NCBI RefSeq assembly: GCF_001638985.1 | Contig: NW_017265163.1 | Coordinates: 310,001-374,000 of the forward strand | Reading direction: 5' to 3' | DNA length: 64,000 nt | DNA from: Phycomyces blakesleeanus NRRL 1555(-) | Taxonomy: Eukaryota; Mucoromycota; Mucoromycetes; Mucorales; Phycomycetaceae | In this document: positions 1-12,400 of the stretch, one piece after another | How positions within the stretch are numbered: the first letter of the stretch is position 1 | Layout: every line of letters starts with the position of its first letter | Position numbers and translations under genes: made by a program | The notes under the pieces: model-generated | Databases searched by the model: none | Told to the model about the DNA's origin: nothing | What the model saw: the letters and a program-made list of their open reading frames with translations, nothing else

Positions 1-570
1 GGAAATGTAATAATGGATCAGAACAGCAAACAGCTAAATTTAACAAGGCTTAAAGGTTATTATAATATTAAGCTCAAAGGCAAAACGTGAGTTGGTTACT
101 ATGATACGACTATCAAAAAAAAAATAGAATTCACCCCCTTTGTGTGTATGTGTAATGTATAATATAAATAAATCTGTCTTGTCTGTCTGTAGAATCTTGA
201 CTTTAGTTTTGACTCCGTTGATTTAGATAATTGCTCCATAGCCATTTTCTATTCTTCTTCCTCTTCTCCTCTTTACCTTTCCTTTTCAACATTTGGCTTT
301 TTCTTTTTTCTTTCTTTTTAGTTTCTTAACTTCACGCCCTTTCCTTTCATTACATATACAGCTATACATCTATCAATTTAATTGTAGATATATATCCTTT
401 ATATTTGTGTGTATATTTTATTTATTTATTTATTTGTTTGTTTGCTTGTTTTATTTGATTTTGATTTTGATTTTGTTGTAAAGCTTAAAAAAAATATATA
501 TATTCAACTACCCCCAAGAATTCCCATAGCTTCTTTGATTGATTGTTTGACTGATTAACCAACCGTACAA
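1..570. other. upstream region, no gene seen
   Basis: AT-rich sequence with T/C-rich runs from about 240 to 480 directly upstream of the kinase start at 571. An A-run followed by a short TA run lies at about 488-502. Probably the promoter and 5' leader of that gene. No other coding exon is supported. Confidence 0.5.
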
Positions 571-950
571 ATGGCGATAAAAAACATCACCAAGTCCCTC
601 CGACGTATTCAAAAGAAAGAGTCTGTTAATTTACCACCAGCACAAACATCACAACCACAACCACCACAAACATCACCACATACCCCCACTTCTACCCACA
701 CCCCCATATCAACCAAATCAAATTCACCTTCTAACCAGGATTCACTCTTGCATGGAATCGGCCCTTATACATTCTGCCATGCACTTGGAAACGGGAAATT
801 CAGTCGAGTTATGCTAGCCAAGCACAAAAATGGAACTCTTGTTGCAATTAAGGTAAGTCATCTATTCTCCCCCTTCTTCCTCCTCTTCCTCCTCCTTCTT
901 CTTTTTTCTTTCTTTCTTTATTTATCTTTCTTCTCCTTCTTCATTTTTAC

Positions 951-1002
<52 letters not shown>

Positions 1003-1824
1003 GTGTATCATATAATAGCCATTAGCCATTAATCATAAATACAAATACAAATGTATATTGATATTGATATGATTTTAGATGATAGACAAGCAGGCTCATG
1101 ACTACCGTGTCATGTCTCGGCTGGTGCGAGAAATCTATCTGATGGAAGCACTGGATCATGAGAGTGTAGTCAGACTCTACGAAACGTTCGAGACCTGCGA
1201 CACTTTGTATTTGGTGATGGAATATGTCCCTGGCTGTAATTTAGACGAACACTTGCAAAAATCGGGAGGTTCGATATCTGAGGATGAGGCACGCTTAATA
1301 TTCAGGCAGATGGTAGTAGCCGTAAGCCATTGTCATTCTCGTTGGGTTGTCCATAGAGATCTCAAGGTAAGAGAATATATATATATATATATCTTTGTAT
1401 TCAACTTTATCAATTTTTTTTTTGGGTAGACGCCTAATGTGCTTGTTGCACCCGACGGGATCGTCAAGTTGGCTGATTTTGGGCTCGGAAATCGGTTTGG
1501 GTTGCAGCGACTGCGCACCATCTGTGGTATGTTTCAATAATAATAAAAATGAAAAAAAGGGCTGTATGAACCTATTTACTTACTTCTGTATTGAAAATAT
1601 TGGTGTTAAAAGGATCAATGCTGTATTATAGTCCAGAAATCATCAGTGGTCAAAAGTATTATGGGCCTGAGGTTGATTGTTGGTGTCTTGGGATTGCTTT
1701 GTTCAGAATGACGGCTGGATTTGAGCCCTTTTCACATGCACACAGTAAGTCCTCTTTCCTTCTTTCTTTACTTTACTTTATGCTCCAATAATCATAATAA
1801 TCATATAATACTATTCTTATTTTT

Positions 1825-1856
<32 letters not shown>

Positions 1857-2875
1857 GTCGTCCCACTCGTCGTATGCTTCGAAATTTCTAAAGTTTAATC
1901 TACCTTTTTGTATGTGCGTCTTTATTTATTTATTTTTGAAACAGCGGTGGGGGAATTGAAAAAAGATGTCTGTAGTGGCAACTTCCCGATGCCAGAAAAA
2001 ATGAGTGCGGGACTGCAGGCCACGATCCGCAAATGCCTCGAGACAGATCGCCGTCGACGAATGACTGTACGACAAGCCCTCGGGAATGATCCTTGGTTGA
2101 CAAACTATGGCAGATTGCCCTGCCCCATAATCGAAGGCCCAATGATGTCCGCATGTGGCGGTGACATGACAATATATAATAATATCACAGGCTTAGACCA
2201 AAGTTTGTCAGAGAGTAGAGAAAGAAGAAACCGGCGGCAGCATTTACGGAACATCGATCTGGGTATCATTGGTCCTGATTCTGATGCTCAAAACGTCCAA
2301 GATCCTGACCCTAACAGCAGTACTAATGATGATTTTGGCACAACCCATCAAAACCACGCCGGTGTTACTCAGCGCACTCTCATATTCCATCCCGTCAACT
2401 CATCCACTTACTTCACAACCCCTTCGTCCTCACATCCGTATTCCCCAGGATCAGCGACTCAGCATTTCCCTCACCGACACCCACACATCGAGTCCCTGCG
2501 AAACGAACTTCTGCACACCATCCGAACCACCATCCACCAACTCGGAATGCGTCCAGCCGAACGCTGGGAAACCATCTCGAACCGATTCCGATCACCCACT
2601 CTGTCTCCACTGCGCCCAAAAGAGCATTACAACCACAGCAACCAGCACCAGCCCTTTCAACTGCTGTCCTCCGTAGTCAGCCGGTGGACAAAAGACAGAG
2701 TCTATCTGGCGTACCTGCACAACCCAGGCTCCTCAAGCACCACGGCCTCGTCATCCTGGTCAAGTTCGGATCTATTGCCGTGTCCGATGCGAACAGAACG
2801 GGACCTGATGATCTTGCTGCAGCTCGCGTGTCAATTGATGGGGATCACTTATATGGAACAACAAAGTTCTATTAC

Positions 2876-2913
<38 letters not shown>

Positions 2914-3371
2914 GTAGTAGTACGAAAGCCAAAAAATCAACAACAACAACAACAGAAACGACAACTAAAATGGCGACTCAGCAGCTCCGGTGTGTCTTTA
3001 CTCTCAGAGATACACCCATCGAAGCAAGCGAACATTCATTAATAAGTGATTGCCTACCCAACGATCTACCCACCAAAAAACTGTCGCTTCCTCTGCTGTC
3101 ACACCTAACGTCTTCAATGACCACCTCGTTTTTTGGTCGCTCTCGGCAGAATCTTGATCCTTCGCCTATGATGAAACCTCAGAAACAAAAAGAAGGCACG
3201 GCCGAGTTCACGATACGGATTGAGTACCAGAAGCGAGCGCCGTGGTCCAAGAGCAGTAGTAATACAGGAGGGTATTTGTATGCCATCAGATTCTCTAAAC
3301 TTAATGGTTCAACCACTGTGTTTAAAATGGCATCAGGTTGGGTTGCACGGGTACTTGGATTGACTGTCTGA
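571..3371 (+). CDS. Kin1/MARK-like Ser/Thr protein kinase with C-terminal KA1-like domain
   Basis: Exons 571-852, 1079-1366, 1430-1526, 1613-1744 and 1945-3371 join in phase to give 741 residues. The N-terminal 60 residues are Pro/Thr/Ser/Gln-rich. The kinase domain (about 63-320) shows the Gly loop GNGKFS, the lysine of VAIK exactly at the first exon junction, HRDLKTPNVL, ADFGLG, GSMLYYSPE in the APE position, and GPEVDCW as in Kin1/MARK kinases. A long Ser/Thr/Asn-rich linker holds an Asn run encoded by AAT repeats (2876-2910). The last 55 residues (YAIRFSKLNGST, then FKMASGWVARVLGL) resemble a KA1 domain, which binds acidic phospholipids in Kin1/MARK kinases. Kin1 acts in polarity and exocytosis in yeasts, but orthology here is inference. 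An AATAAA signal lies at 3553. Intron 1 contains about 15 ATA repeats. Confidence 0.85.
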
Positions 3372-3716
3372 TATACATGTATCTAAAGAAAGGATATGGA
3401 TAGCCACTCATTCACTTCCACGCATTACACTGTATGTGTGTATGTAGTTTAATAAGGTGTATTATATTGTATTGTATTGTATTGTATTGTAGTGTAGTGT
3501 AGTGTAGTGTACTGAGTGTCTGTGAGCCTTATTCTGTGTATATTATTTTCATAATAAAAACAAAATAAAGTAAAAAGCTTTACTCTCACTTGGTATTTCT
3601 ATGTAGATATATTATATACATATTATATATATATATATATATATATACTTGAATTTGGATTTATTTATTTATTTATTTATTATTAGTATTGTACAAATCA
3701 GCAGAATTTTTGTTTT
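3372..3716. other. convergent 3' spacer
   Basis: The 345 nt between the stops of the convergent kinase and NAD kinase genes. It has a TATTG/TAGTG pentamer run (3460-3510), an AATAAA at 3553 and a (TA)n tract (3624-3648). It must hold both 3' UTRs, so transcripts may overlap. No coding seen. Confidence 0.6.
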
Positions 3717-4432
3717 TTAAGCTTTGTTAATGTTAATGTTCTCTAATCCCTTTGCGATCGTACTGTTGTATCGCCCACGCAAGATCTCTTCGTCTGTCCA
3801 ACCATTCAATGGTTCGTCTTCTGAGTCCTCGTCTTCTGAAGAGCTTCCATCATCACAAGTAGACTCCACACTAGAGTCATAACCACTTGTAGTTCCGCCT
3901 CCTCCTCCTCCACCACCACCACCACCATTACTATTAGTATTAGTAGTATTAGTAGTGGCAGTAGCAGTAGTAGTAGTGCTGTGTGTAATACTACTGCTAC
4001 TATTGACAGTAGCACCACCACTACTAGTATTTGTGATATGATTGTGATTATGATTGTGACTGTGGTTGTGATTGTTACTGCGCTTTTGGAAATCTTCATC
4101 ACCAAAGATAGCAAATACTTCATCATGGCTCATTTCAGAAGTACTGCTGCTGGTAGTAGAAGGTTGGTGGTTAGAGGAAGGTTTGCGGGATGTTGGTGAT
4201 GTACGAGTAGAGGGTGATGTGCGTGCGGTAGAGCGTCCTGAGGTTGGCTTTGATGATGAGGATTGACGATGTGATTCGACTACTGCAAACGATTTTTGGC
4301 GTTGGCGCTTGTTCCAATGCAAACAATTGGATAATGAATTAAACCAGTCTGTAGCTTGATCATCTTTACAGACCTATAAGATTATTATTATTATTATTAA
4401 AGAAAAAAGATATTAACAAAAGAGAAATTATA

Positions 4433-4463
<31 letters not shown>

Positions 4464-5934
4464 TTTGTGTGTGTATCATTAATTCTTTTTCTTTTAAAAA
4501 AGAAAGAAAAACTTACAGTAGGAAATGGGTATTTTGAGGCTGTGACTTTTATGTGATCGCCCTCTACATTCAATTATTAAATGTCAATTATTTTGTTGTA
4601 AATACAGATACCCCTTCTTCTTCTTTATAATCTCTTTCAAAAAAAAAAAAAAACTTACGTCTTAGTTCTACACGACCCCGACCATCAAAACTGGCCCAGG
4701 CTGTGTTTCGTGAATTATAAGGTACACAGATCCGCAGTTCCATCGAGTCCGGAACAAGGGTGGGCCGGAAAGACAGGGTGTGAGGACAAATGGGAGTAAT
4801 GAGAGTGGCACGAATCTCTGGGTGAGTCAGTGAGCCGCCAGCTGACAGTGAATATGCTGTGCTTCCGGTCGGTGTTGAGATGGCCAGTCCGTCTGCCTGG
4901 ACGGTCGTGAGATGTTTGTCGTCTCCAAACAGTTCCAGGAGACTCATGTATGGGCTCGGACCACGATCGATGACCAGGTCGTTCAGGACATGGTATTGTT
5001 CGACCGGAATGGTCGTGAAGCAAGGAATCGGGCCATAGTCTGTCTCCTCCGCTTCTTCGGCGTCTTCTGAGGACGAGGATGCTGAAAATAATGGTGGTGT
5101 ACATGACGTCTTGGATTGCTCATTTGTGGTCGTATCGATTGTAACAGGAGGCGGATTAGAGTTGTGATTGTTGTGATTTGAATTTGAGTTGCTATTTTTG
5201 CTGTGGCTCTTTGTGATTTTTGCAGACTTTCTCAAATCAGAAGATGATGTTGTGGTTGTGGTTGTGGTTGAATGTTTTGGCTTTCCATGATTGTCGTTAT
5301 CGTTGTCATTGTCGCTCTCATTGCTGCAGTCATTGCCGCAGTTGCTGGGATTGTGGCGGCCGATGTCTTCGTCGTCTTCATCGATATCTTCGCCATCAAC
5401 CTCGCCAAACTTTTTTAATGTCTTCTTGCGCGGCGTACACCATTCACCAACCGTAATTTTTCCTGTGATTGGGTTTCGCTTGACCTGGCGTAGACTGGGT
5501 GCGTGTCCGGTACCGTTGGCGTTCGTTTGACTGACATGTCTGTAGACAGTGCATGTCAAACGGCCCCTGAGGTTGATACGGACACCTTTTTCCATTGCGT
5601 GTGTAAGATAAGAGGCGTATTTTTCGAAATGAAAGGGTGTGAGGAATCCAAGGGATCCCAGATGAAAAGGGATTACGGGTGGGATAAAAGCTTGAAATAA
5701 CCAAGATGCAAACAAGACCTATACATACATAAATCACATATATAAATAAATATACGTATATATATATAAAAATGATAATAATTTACATCATCCATAATTA
5801 CAATTACAATCACAATCACACATAAAACACAAAACACAAACAAATTAACTCACTGTGCCATCACCGCCCAACTATAAAAGATAACCAGATAAAATATACA
5901 GATTGAGTGATTAGCTTAAACAATATTTTAGCTA

Positions 5935-5978
<44 letters not shown>

Positions 5979-6701
5979 CATATATACTACTTACAGTAAC
6001 GATAAAATCAAACAGCTTTGGTTGAAGGGAGACCATCTCAGGTGTCCAGTATCGTAGCTTATCTACTCTCTCGGGATGCTTATTTAATTTCTTGCAAAAC
6101 GTCTTGCAATCTCTTAGCTTATCATCGACATAACTATAATCACATAGATAGATAGATAGTAAGAATAAAGTAAATATACATATTCATACACGTACACACA
6201 CATAAAAGAAGTATCTCGAATAACTCCTTTTCTTTTTCTTCTTCTTCTGTCAAGCCTTACACTGTAATCCCACTTGGTTGACCATATCGAGGTGTTTCTA
6301 TCAACCAATCAGCCAATTCGCGTGTCATTCGAACAAGACTGATATCGTTGGGTTTGGTTATAATCAAGACTGACTGAGGGTTTTCCCAAGTGATTCTTGC
6401 TCTTCCTAAAGATATATAGATTTATTTAATAAGAATTGTCTATAGGTACATATATATATATATATATATTATTTATTTATTTATTTATTCATTTACCCAT
6501 TTTCTTGGCTACTTGTCTTACGACTTCTGCTGTGTCAGAGAGATGAGATGCTTGAGTGTGTCGAGGTTTTGGTTGGACATGACGATTGGGTAGGCCATCG
6601 TGCAGAATGTGATCTGGTTGTGAATGAGATTGAGGATCGAATTGATTGACAGAGGTTTTGTTGACAGGCCAAGCTGCCTTTATTGTTCTATTTTGGGCCA
6701 T
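3717..6701 (-). CDS. ATP-NAD kinase (Utr1/Pos5-type)
   Basis: Minus-strand exons 6497-6701, 6261-6405, 5995-6133, 5854-5871, 4659-5718, 4517-4563 and 3717-4373 keep phase throughout and give 756 residues. The enzyme phosphorylates NAD(H) to NADP(H). The nucleotide-binding LGGDGT lies entirely in the 18-nt exon 4, followed by VLFASWLFQ. The later core shows VIDRGPSPY, then [16 protein letters not shown] (about residue 450), [11 protein letters not shown] and [16 protein letters not shown]. Two features make it longer than typical fungal NAD kinases (about 500 residues): an acidic/Ser/Asn-rich insert (about residues 265-400) between the core strands, and a Ser/Thr/His/Gly-rich C-terminal tail (about 560-756) with a Gly run and an acidic patch. 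Introns carry (TA)n tracts. Family assignment is firm; the N-terminal start at 6701 is the first ATG of an open exon and is reasonable, not proven. Confidence 0.93.
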
Positions 6702-8886
6702 CAGTAGTCAAAGTAATACAAAGTATAAACAAAATAAAAAAATAAAGTCAAGCCAATAAAAGGTAAGAGAAGTAGGAGGAAGAGGAAGAGGAAGAGGAGG
6801 AGGAGGAGGAGTAGTAGTAGGAGGAGGAGGAGGAGGAGTGAATATTTATATATATATATGTGTGTGTGTAAGTGTTTGTGTTTTTAAAAAAAAAAAAGGG
6901 AGAGAGAGAGAAAAGTACGGAATTGAACAAAGAAAAAAAAAAAAAAAAAGTCCAGTCTTTCTTTTAATATATATATATATAAAAAGGCCCTATACCTTGA
7001 AATATATAGATATACTTGAAAGCCTTTAATATTTTTGAAATCATAATCGTATCTTACTGTTACTACTATTACTTAATACTTATTATTTTCATTATAATTA
7101 TAATTGTTATTTATTTATTTATTTATTATTCTTTTGCAGCCAAAAGTATATATATATATATAATATATAATATAAAAGATTAAGCGCTATTTAAATATAA
7201 ATATTTATATAAGGTTGGGTACAAGGTAACAGGTACACAAAAAAAAACAAGCAACAACAAGAAGAAGGGTATGTAAAATAAAGGGTAGATTTGGTATATA
7301 GCTTAACAAGCAAAAAGAACAATATTTAGTATAGTCAATTGAATTTTATATGATGTTTCAAACTACCAAGCGTAATGCTGCTTAGTATGATGCCGTTCAA
7401 TAAAAAGTACAAGCAAGACAATCAGATAATCAGATATATATATATATATATATATATCTGTCTATTTTAGCTCACTGTAATACATACCTAGAACCTAATA
7501 AATCTTAAAGACTAAAAAGAAAGAAAAGGCTTACTCATCGACTGCAAGCATGTCAAAAATAAAAATAAAAGAAGTTTGCATGAATGTATTAGGATTTAAG
7601 GTGATTATAGCTTGTGATGATACTCATTACAAAAGAATATATAAAAGTTTAAGCGGTAAGGACAAGTCAAATGAGCACCAAATATGAAGATGTATTGAAA
7701 TGCACATAAAGTATGACTTGGCTGTATCGGTGAATAAGGGTAAAAGATATTACGGGGTTTATCTCTTATATATATATATATATATATTTGTGCACACAAA
7801 CATAAACACAAACAGTTGTATCTATGTTAGCTGTGAAATCCACCTAAATATTTTTCAAACGGTCCTTTACATGATCGAATGTTTCAGATTTAATACGAAA
7901 GAAAAATCATTTATTGCGCTTAAATTGGTTTAATAGGTAAATAAATGTATCAATTTTTATTTTTATTTTTTTTTAGAAATACCTATAAAAAAAAAAGTTC
8001 AAGGCCTTGTGGGGGGGATATTCAAGTTTTTGAACACTTTGAAGATGAATTACAAGAGTAAAGAAAACTGGAAAAAAGAGGGTACATAAAAGGAAATGAA
8101 AGACACAATTAGTGTTACCAGGAATTTTACTTGTACCACATTGAAGAATATTAGTAGTAGCAGTAGAGAGAATTAGATAATACTAATTATTATTCTTGTT
8201 GTTATAAATTGATTCATCTTTCTTTTTCTTTTTTTTTGCCCACTACATATATTACTCTTTATATATATAAATGTAACCTTGTCAAAAGTCAAATACATGG
8301 GGGGCGTGGTTCATTGTTATTATGTATATAATACTATATAATATTGTACACCTTTACCCATAGATACATAGACATACATCTTGCTTTCACTTGTTTCTCA
8401 ATTATCATTTGTCTGGTGCAAAATGGCGTATGAATCTGATTGAAAAAAAAATTATTAAAGAATAATAATAATAAAATAAAAAAAAACATGTTTCTTAACC
8501 AAATTTCATACAATTATACAAAAAATAAATAAATTGAGAACAGGGCACATTTTATTATATACAATACAATACAATTATATTTTATACACCCAAAACTGTG
8601 TGTTACATTGTTATGGGCGATCTTTGGAAGTTCTACAGAGCCAAATATATAATGAATAATGAATAATGAATAATAAAAGAATTGAAAATTAGATATTGGA
8701 ATTAAGAATTAGAAGCAAGAAATAGGCAATTCGGCATTTATTATTATTATTATTAAAAGAAAAATATACAAGAAAGTAACAAGGTATTAAAAAGAAAGTG
8801 GTAAAATGCAAGTTTTTTTTTGTATGTAATATGATTAATGATTAATGGTAATGGTAGTGGTAATAGAGTGTATGGACGGGTTTAAT
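6702..8886. other. intergenic, AT-rich, simple repeats
   Basis: No convincing exon on either strand. Contents include a GAG/GTA purine-rich trinucleotide tract (about 6771-6838), several (TA)n tracts (e.g. 6957-6980, 7435-7457, 7771-7790), A-runs and an ATTT run. The part next to 6701 is probably the NAD kinase promoter. The part next to 8887 is probably the 3' region of the downstream small gene. Confidence 0.5.
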
Positions 8887-9414
8887 TTAAAGTACTGTGG
8901 CTGAGATTGGGACAAGGTAACTAGAATCATCTTCATCGTCTGGAGTATTACTGGCCCATATGCTTCTTTTTGATGGGTGGGTTGATAATCGAGTGAAGAA
9001 GAGAGGACCTGCACACATGGTTGTATTGATTGATAGCCTTGGACGGTCCTTTTTGGAGATTTTGTGGGGCATTGGGATAGAGGATGGTAATGGCAGTAGT
9101 TGGCAATTTGTGGGCAGGGAGGTGGAGTCACTTGGTGTTTCTGGACTGGCCAGACTGTCTGGACTGGGGCTTTGGTGATTTGGATCGTTTGGATCGGTTG
9201 GGTTGGTAGGAGTGTAGGTTGGGATATCGACTGAGAGTTGGGGAAGAAGACGAGGATTGAGTTTGTAGAGTACGTGTGATTCAGCAGCTCGGTTGTAATC
9301 ACTGGCTGAATAGGTGTAATAGATCACTGGTTGATCAATAAACCGGACTGATTTCGTTGACCGTGGCTTCTTTTTGATCATATCGTCTGTAGATAATTGG
9401 CGTTTATGAGTCAT
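8887..9414 (-). CDS. unrecognised 175-residue protein with KSVRF motif
   Basis: Single open exon of 175 codons beginning at a true ATG (9412-9414). I do not recognise a named family. The N-terminus is basic (MTHKRQL, KKKPRSTK). It then has KSVRFIDQPVIYYTYSASDY, in which KSVRF fits the RVxF consensus for protein phosphatase 1 docking. The middle is Pro/Asn/Ser-rich (NPTDPNDPN, SPSPDSLASPETPSD) and the C-terminus ends in an acidic stretch (DDEDDSSY). There is no signal peptide or membrane segment. Composition, length and local GC well above the flanks support a real gene. A PP1-regulator role is inference from the short motif only. Confidence 0.6.
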   Translation of the reverse strand: MTHKRQLSTDDMIKKKPRSTKSVRFIDQPVIYYTYSASDYNRAAESHVLYKLNPRLLPQLSVDIPTYTPTNPTDPNDPNHQSPSPDSLASPETPSDSTSLPTNCQLLPLPSSIPMPHKISKKDRPRLSINTTMCAGPLFFTRLSTHPSKRSIWASNTPDDEDDSSYLVPISATVL

Positions 9415-12400
9415 TCTTTCTATATATCGATTGATTGGTTGGTTGGTGCTGTGAAAAGAATAAAGAAAAGAAAAGAAGAAGTGTATTGGTTTCGACTAGC
9501 TGTAAAGAACAGAGGAAAGGGGAAAATATATAAATCAAAAAGGTATTTATATAAAAATAAAAATAAAAATAAAAATTTAGCTTGTATATAAATAGAAAAA
9601 AAAAAAAAAAAAAGATACATAGTAATAGTGATAGTAATGGCAATGGCAATAATAGTCGGCACTATAAATACATCCAAGGTTAAATTTGACGTTCTGTTTT
9701 GAAGATCAGTAAGTCAATTGCAGGCACCATTATTTCCATTTATGGAACTTGGTCGCCCATCTACTCTATTCCAAAGCTAAATAGCAACCATTTACACCCA
9801 CACCAAGAAAGGGCCAAGATGGCATGGCATTTATATACATATACATAAAAAGGTATATCAAACTTAGGGAGATAAAACAAAATAAAAATATATAGATAGA
9901 TTCTTATAAAGCCAATGTCCAGACTATTATTTCTGTATACAAAATGTGTGTCTGTTCACTAACTCAATATGTAGAAAGGTAGGACAAGAAGCCCAGGAAC
10001 AAATATATTTAAATATAATTATATAATTATACACAAAAGATATAAATATATAAAGATATACAAGTATCGATTTTTAGAATATTGTAAAAATAACAATTGT
10101 AATTTTATTTATTTATTTGGCTTTATTTTTGGTTTGTTCTCTATATTCAACTACTAAGCCAAAGATGTATATATATATATATATATATATAAATCTAAAT
10201 ATATAATTTGATATACATATTAAGAAATAGAGCAAATACAATACAATACAATACAATACAATAGGGTAAAATAATCTGGGCCATTTTTCAAATATTCTAT
10301 TATATTTGTAGTCCACTTGAATAGCTTTTATCAGCATAAACCCTTTGGACTTCTTTTGCTATGAAAGTAATAATAGTAGTAGTAGTAGTAGTAGTAGTAG
10401 GTATTCAAGAGGATAATAAAACTATTAGGAGTAAGCCATAGATTATAATAACCTTTCTCCTTTTCCTACCCCTTCCTTTATATGCCTAACAACTTCACTT
10501 GGATTGCATGGTTAATTGCCCATAAATGTAAATTGTGCTTTATATACATACATACATTATAGAGTAATGATAATGATAATATCCAAGTCATCTTTGTTTC
10601 TGAATCCGTGGAATTATGTATAAATACGACGAATAGCTGGAATATTCTAATTAATAGATCATTTCTCTTTATTTTTGTATATATTGCCTAATCCCAAGCT
10701 CATAAAACCAATACCACTATGGAGCTAGGTCAGCCATTATCACCATCCTGTTACACTCTTTCCGGAAATTATTGGTGCAATTCTCTGACAAAATTGTATA
10801 ATCCTGTTGTGTTTCTTTATTTTCTTATTATTACTTTAGCATTCATAACACATTCAAAGAAATCAACATTCGTCAATACAACTACTATAAAAAACCTGAC
10901 TAACTAATATATATTAAAATGCAAAAGAAATGCAAACCATAGATGCTAAATTGATGACAGTCGATGGCATTAAAGGTGTTGTATAAATCAAACCACACAA
11001 CACCTCCCGTCCTCCGAAATAGTAAAAGAAGATAGAGTCCGACTAGCGTTAGAATCTTTGACTCATTACAAGGTAAAGAGAAAAAGAGGACGTAGTTAAG
11101 GTGGAAATAGATTAGTCTACACTTGTGATATTATTAGAAAATGATAATCAAGAGCAATTCTTCAACTTCTGATGTGGAAAGGCTATATATATACTTTTAT
11201 ATATACAACAATGACCACAAAGAACTTGAACCGACTGTAACCCTACTGAAGCTTAATGACGAATATGTTAACCCTATCATTCCCTTGTTTTCATACAATG
11301 CTCTTATTTATTAATCCTTTGATTGAAACCCCTTTTTTCTTCTTTTGTTATGACCAAACATAAAAACAGTACTCTCTCCTCTTTGACCTAGCTCAAGATA
11401 AGCTTGTCTACTTATAATAAAGCAGGTTAATACATACATTGATTCAACACAATCAAAGTCTTTATTTTATCTTGACTTATAAATACTAATAAAAAATGTA
11501 TAGTAATTAAGCACAAACAGAATAAAATCTGTTTTTCTTTCTCTGATCTATAGTGTGCTGTAGATATTGCTTTTTAATATTTCCAAATTAATTTCAACTT
11601 GTTGTTGTTATTGTTGTACTCGAAATTAACTGATGATTTTAAATAAGAAAACAAACAACGAAAGAATAAGGTATGTAGATTTATACAATCAACCAGGCTT
11701 TATATGTAATATATCAATAGATAAAGAAATAAGAGAACCAGAATTTATGCACTACAAACATATACGCATAAATATAAATATATATATATATATATGCAAC
11801 ACCTGCGTAACGTAGTAGAACGGGTTATTTGCCCCAAATTTAATTTGGCTTATTTCTGTCAATTATTTGAAGAGTGAGGGGTGGGGCATTAACTCTTGCC
11901 AGCTTGTTAATTGTATATTGTATTGATTATTAGCATTATTATTTGCCCAAATAGAATACTTTTACATATACAAGAAATTATATGTATAAAAGGGTATCTA
12001 TAAGGACATGTTGAAAATAATAATCAGTATTACAAATTATACAAATTATACAAATTATACAAATTTTATAAATATATTTTGGAGACCTATCACTGTTTTA
12101 TTATCATTATCATTATTAGTTTAAACTAATAAAGAAAAGACAATATCATACTGATCATGAAATATATTCCCTCGGAAATGTAATGCAATTCAATTCAATT
12201 TAATTCAATTATACTACACACTATAAACTACACAGACAGGTTCATATTTAGCTAGCCTGTCTAGGGTCTTTATTTGAAACTAACAATAGTAAGAATATAT
12301 ACATATACCCTATATCAGAGGGAATGTAAAACGTTTATTTAATTTACTTGTCACAAAATCTCAGTCAAGTTATCACTCACTTGGCAAGCACTTGACAAGC

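Noticed and set aside
3806..4126. Hydrophobic Val/Leu-rich frame overlapping the NAD kinase last exon
   Set aside because: An out-of-frame reading of the Ser/Thr/Asn codon repeats of the true exon.
6748..6930. Tyr/Ser-rich frame over the purine tract
   Set aside because: A translation of GAG/GTA trinucleotide repeats with no other support.
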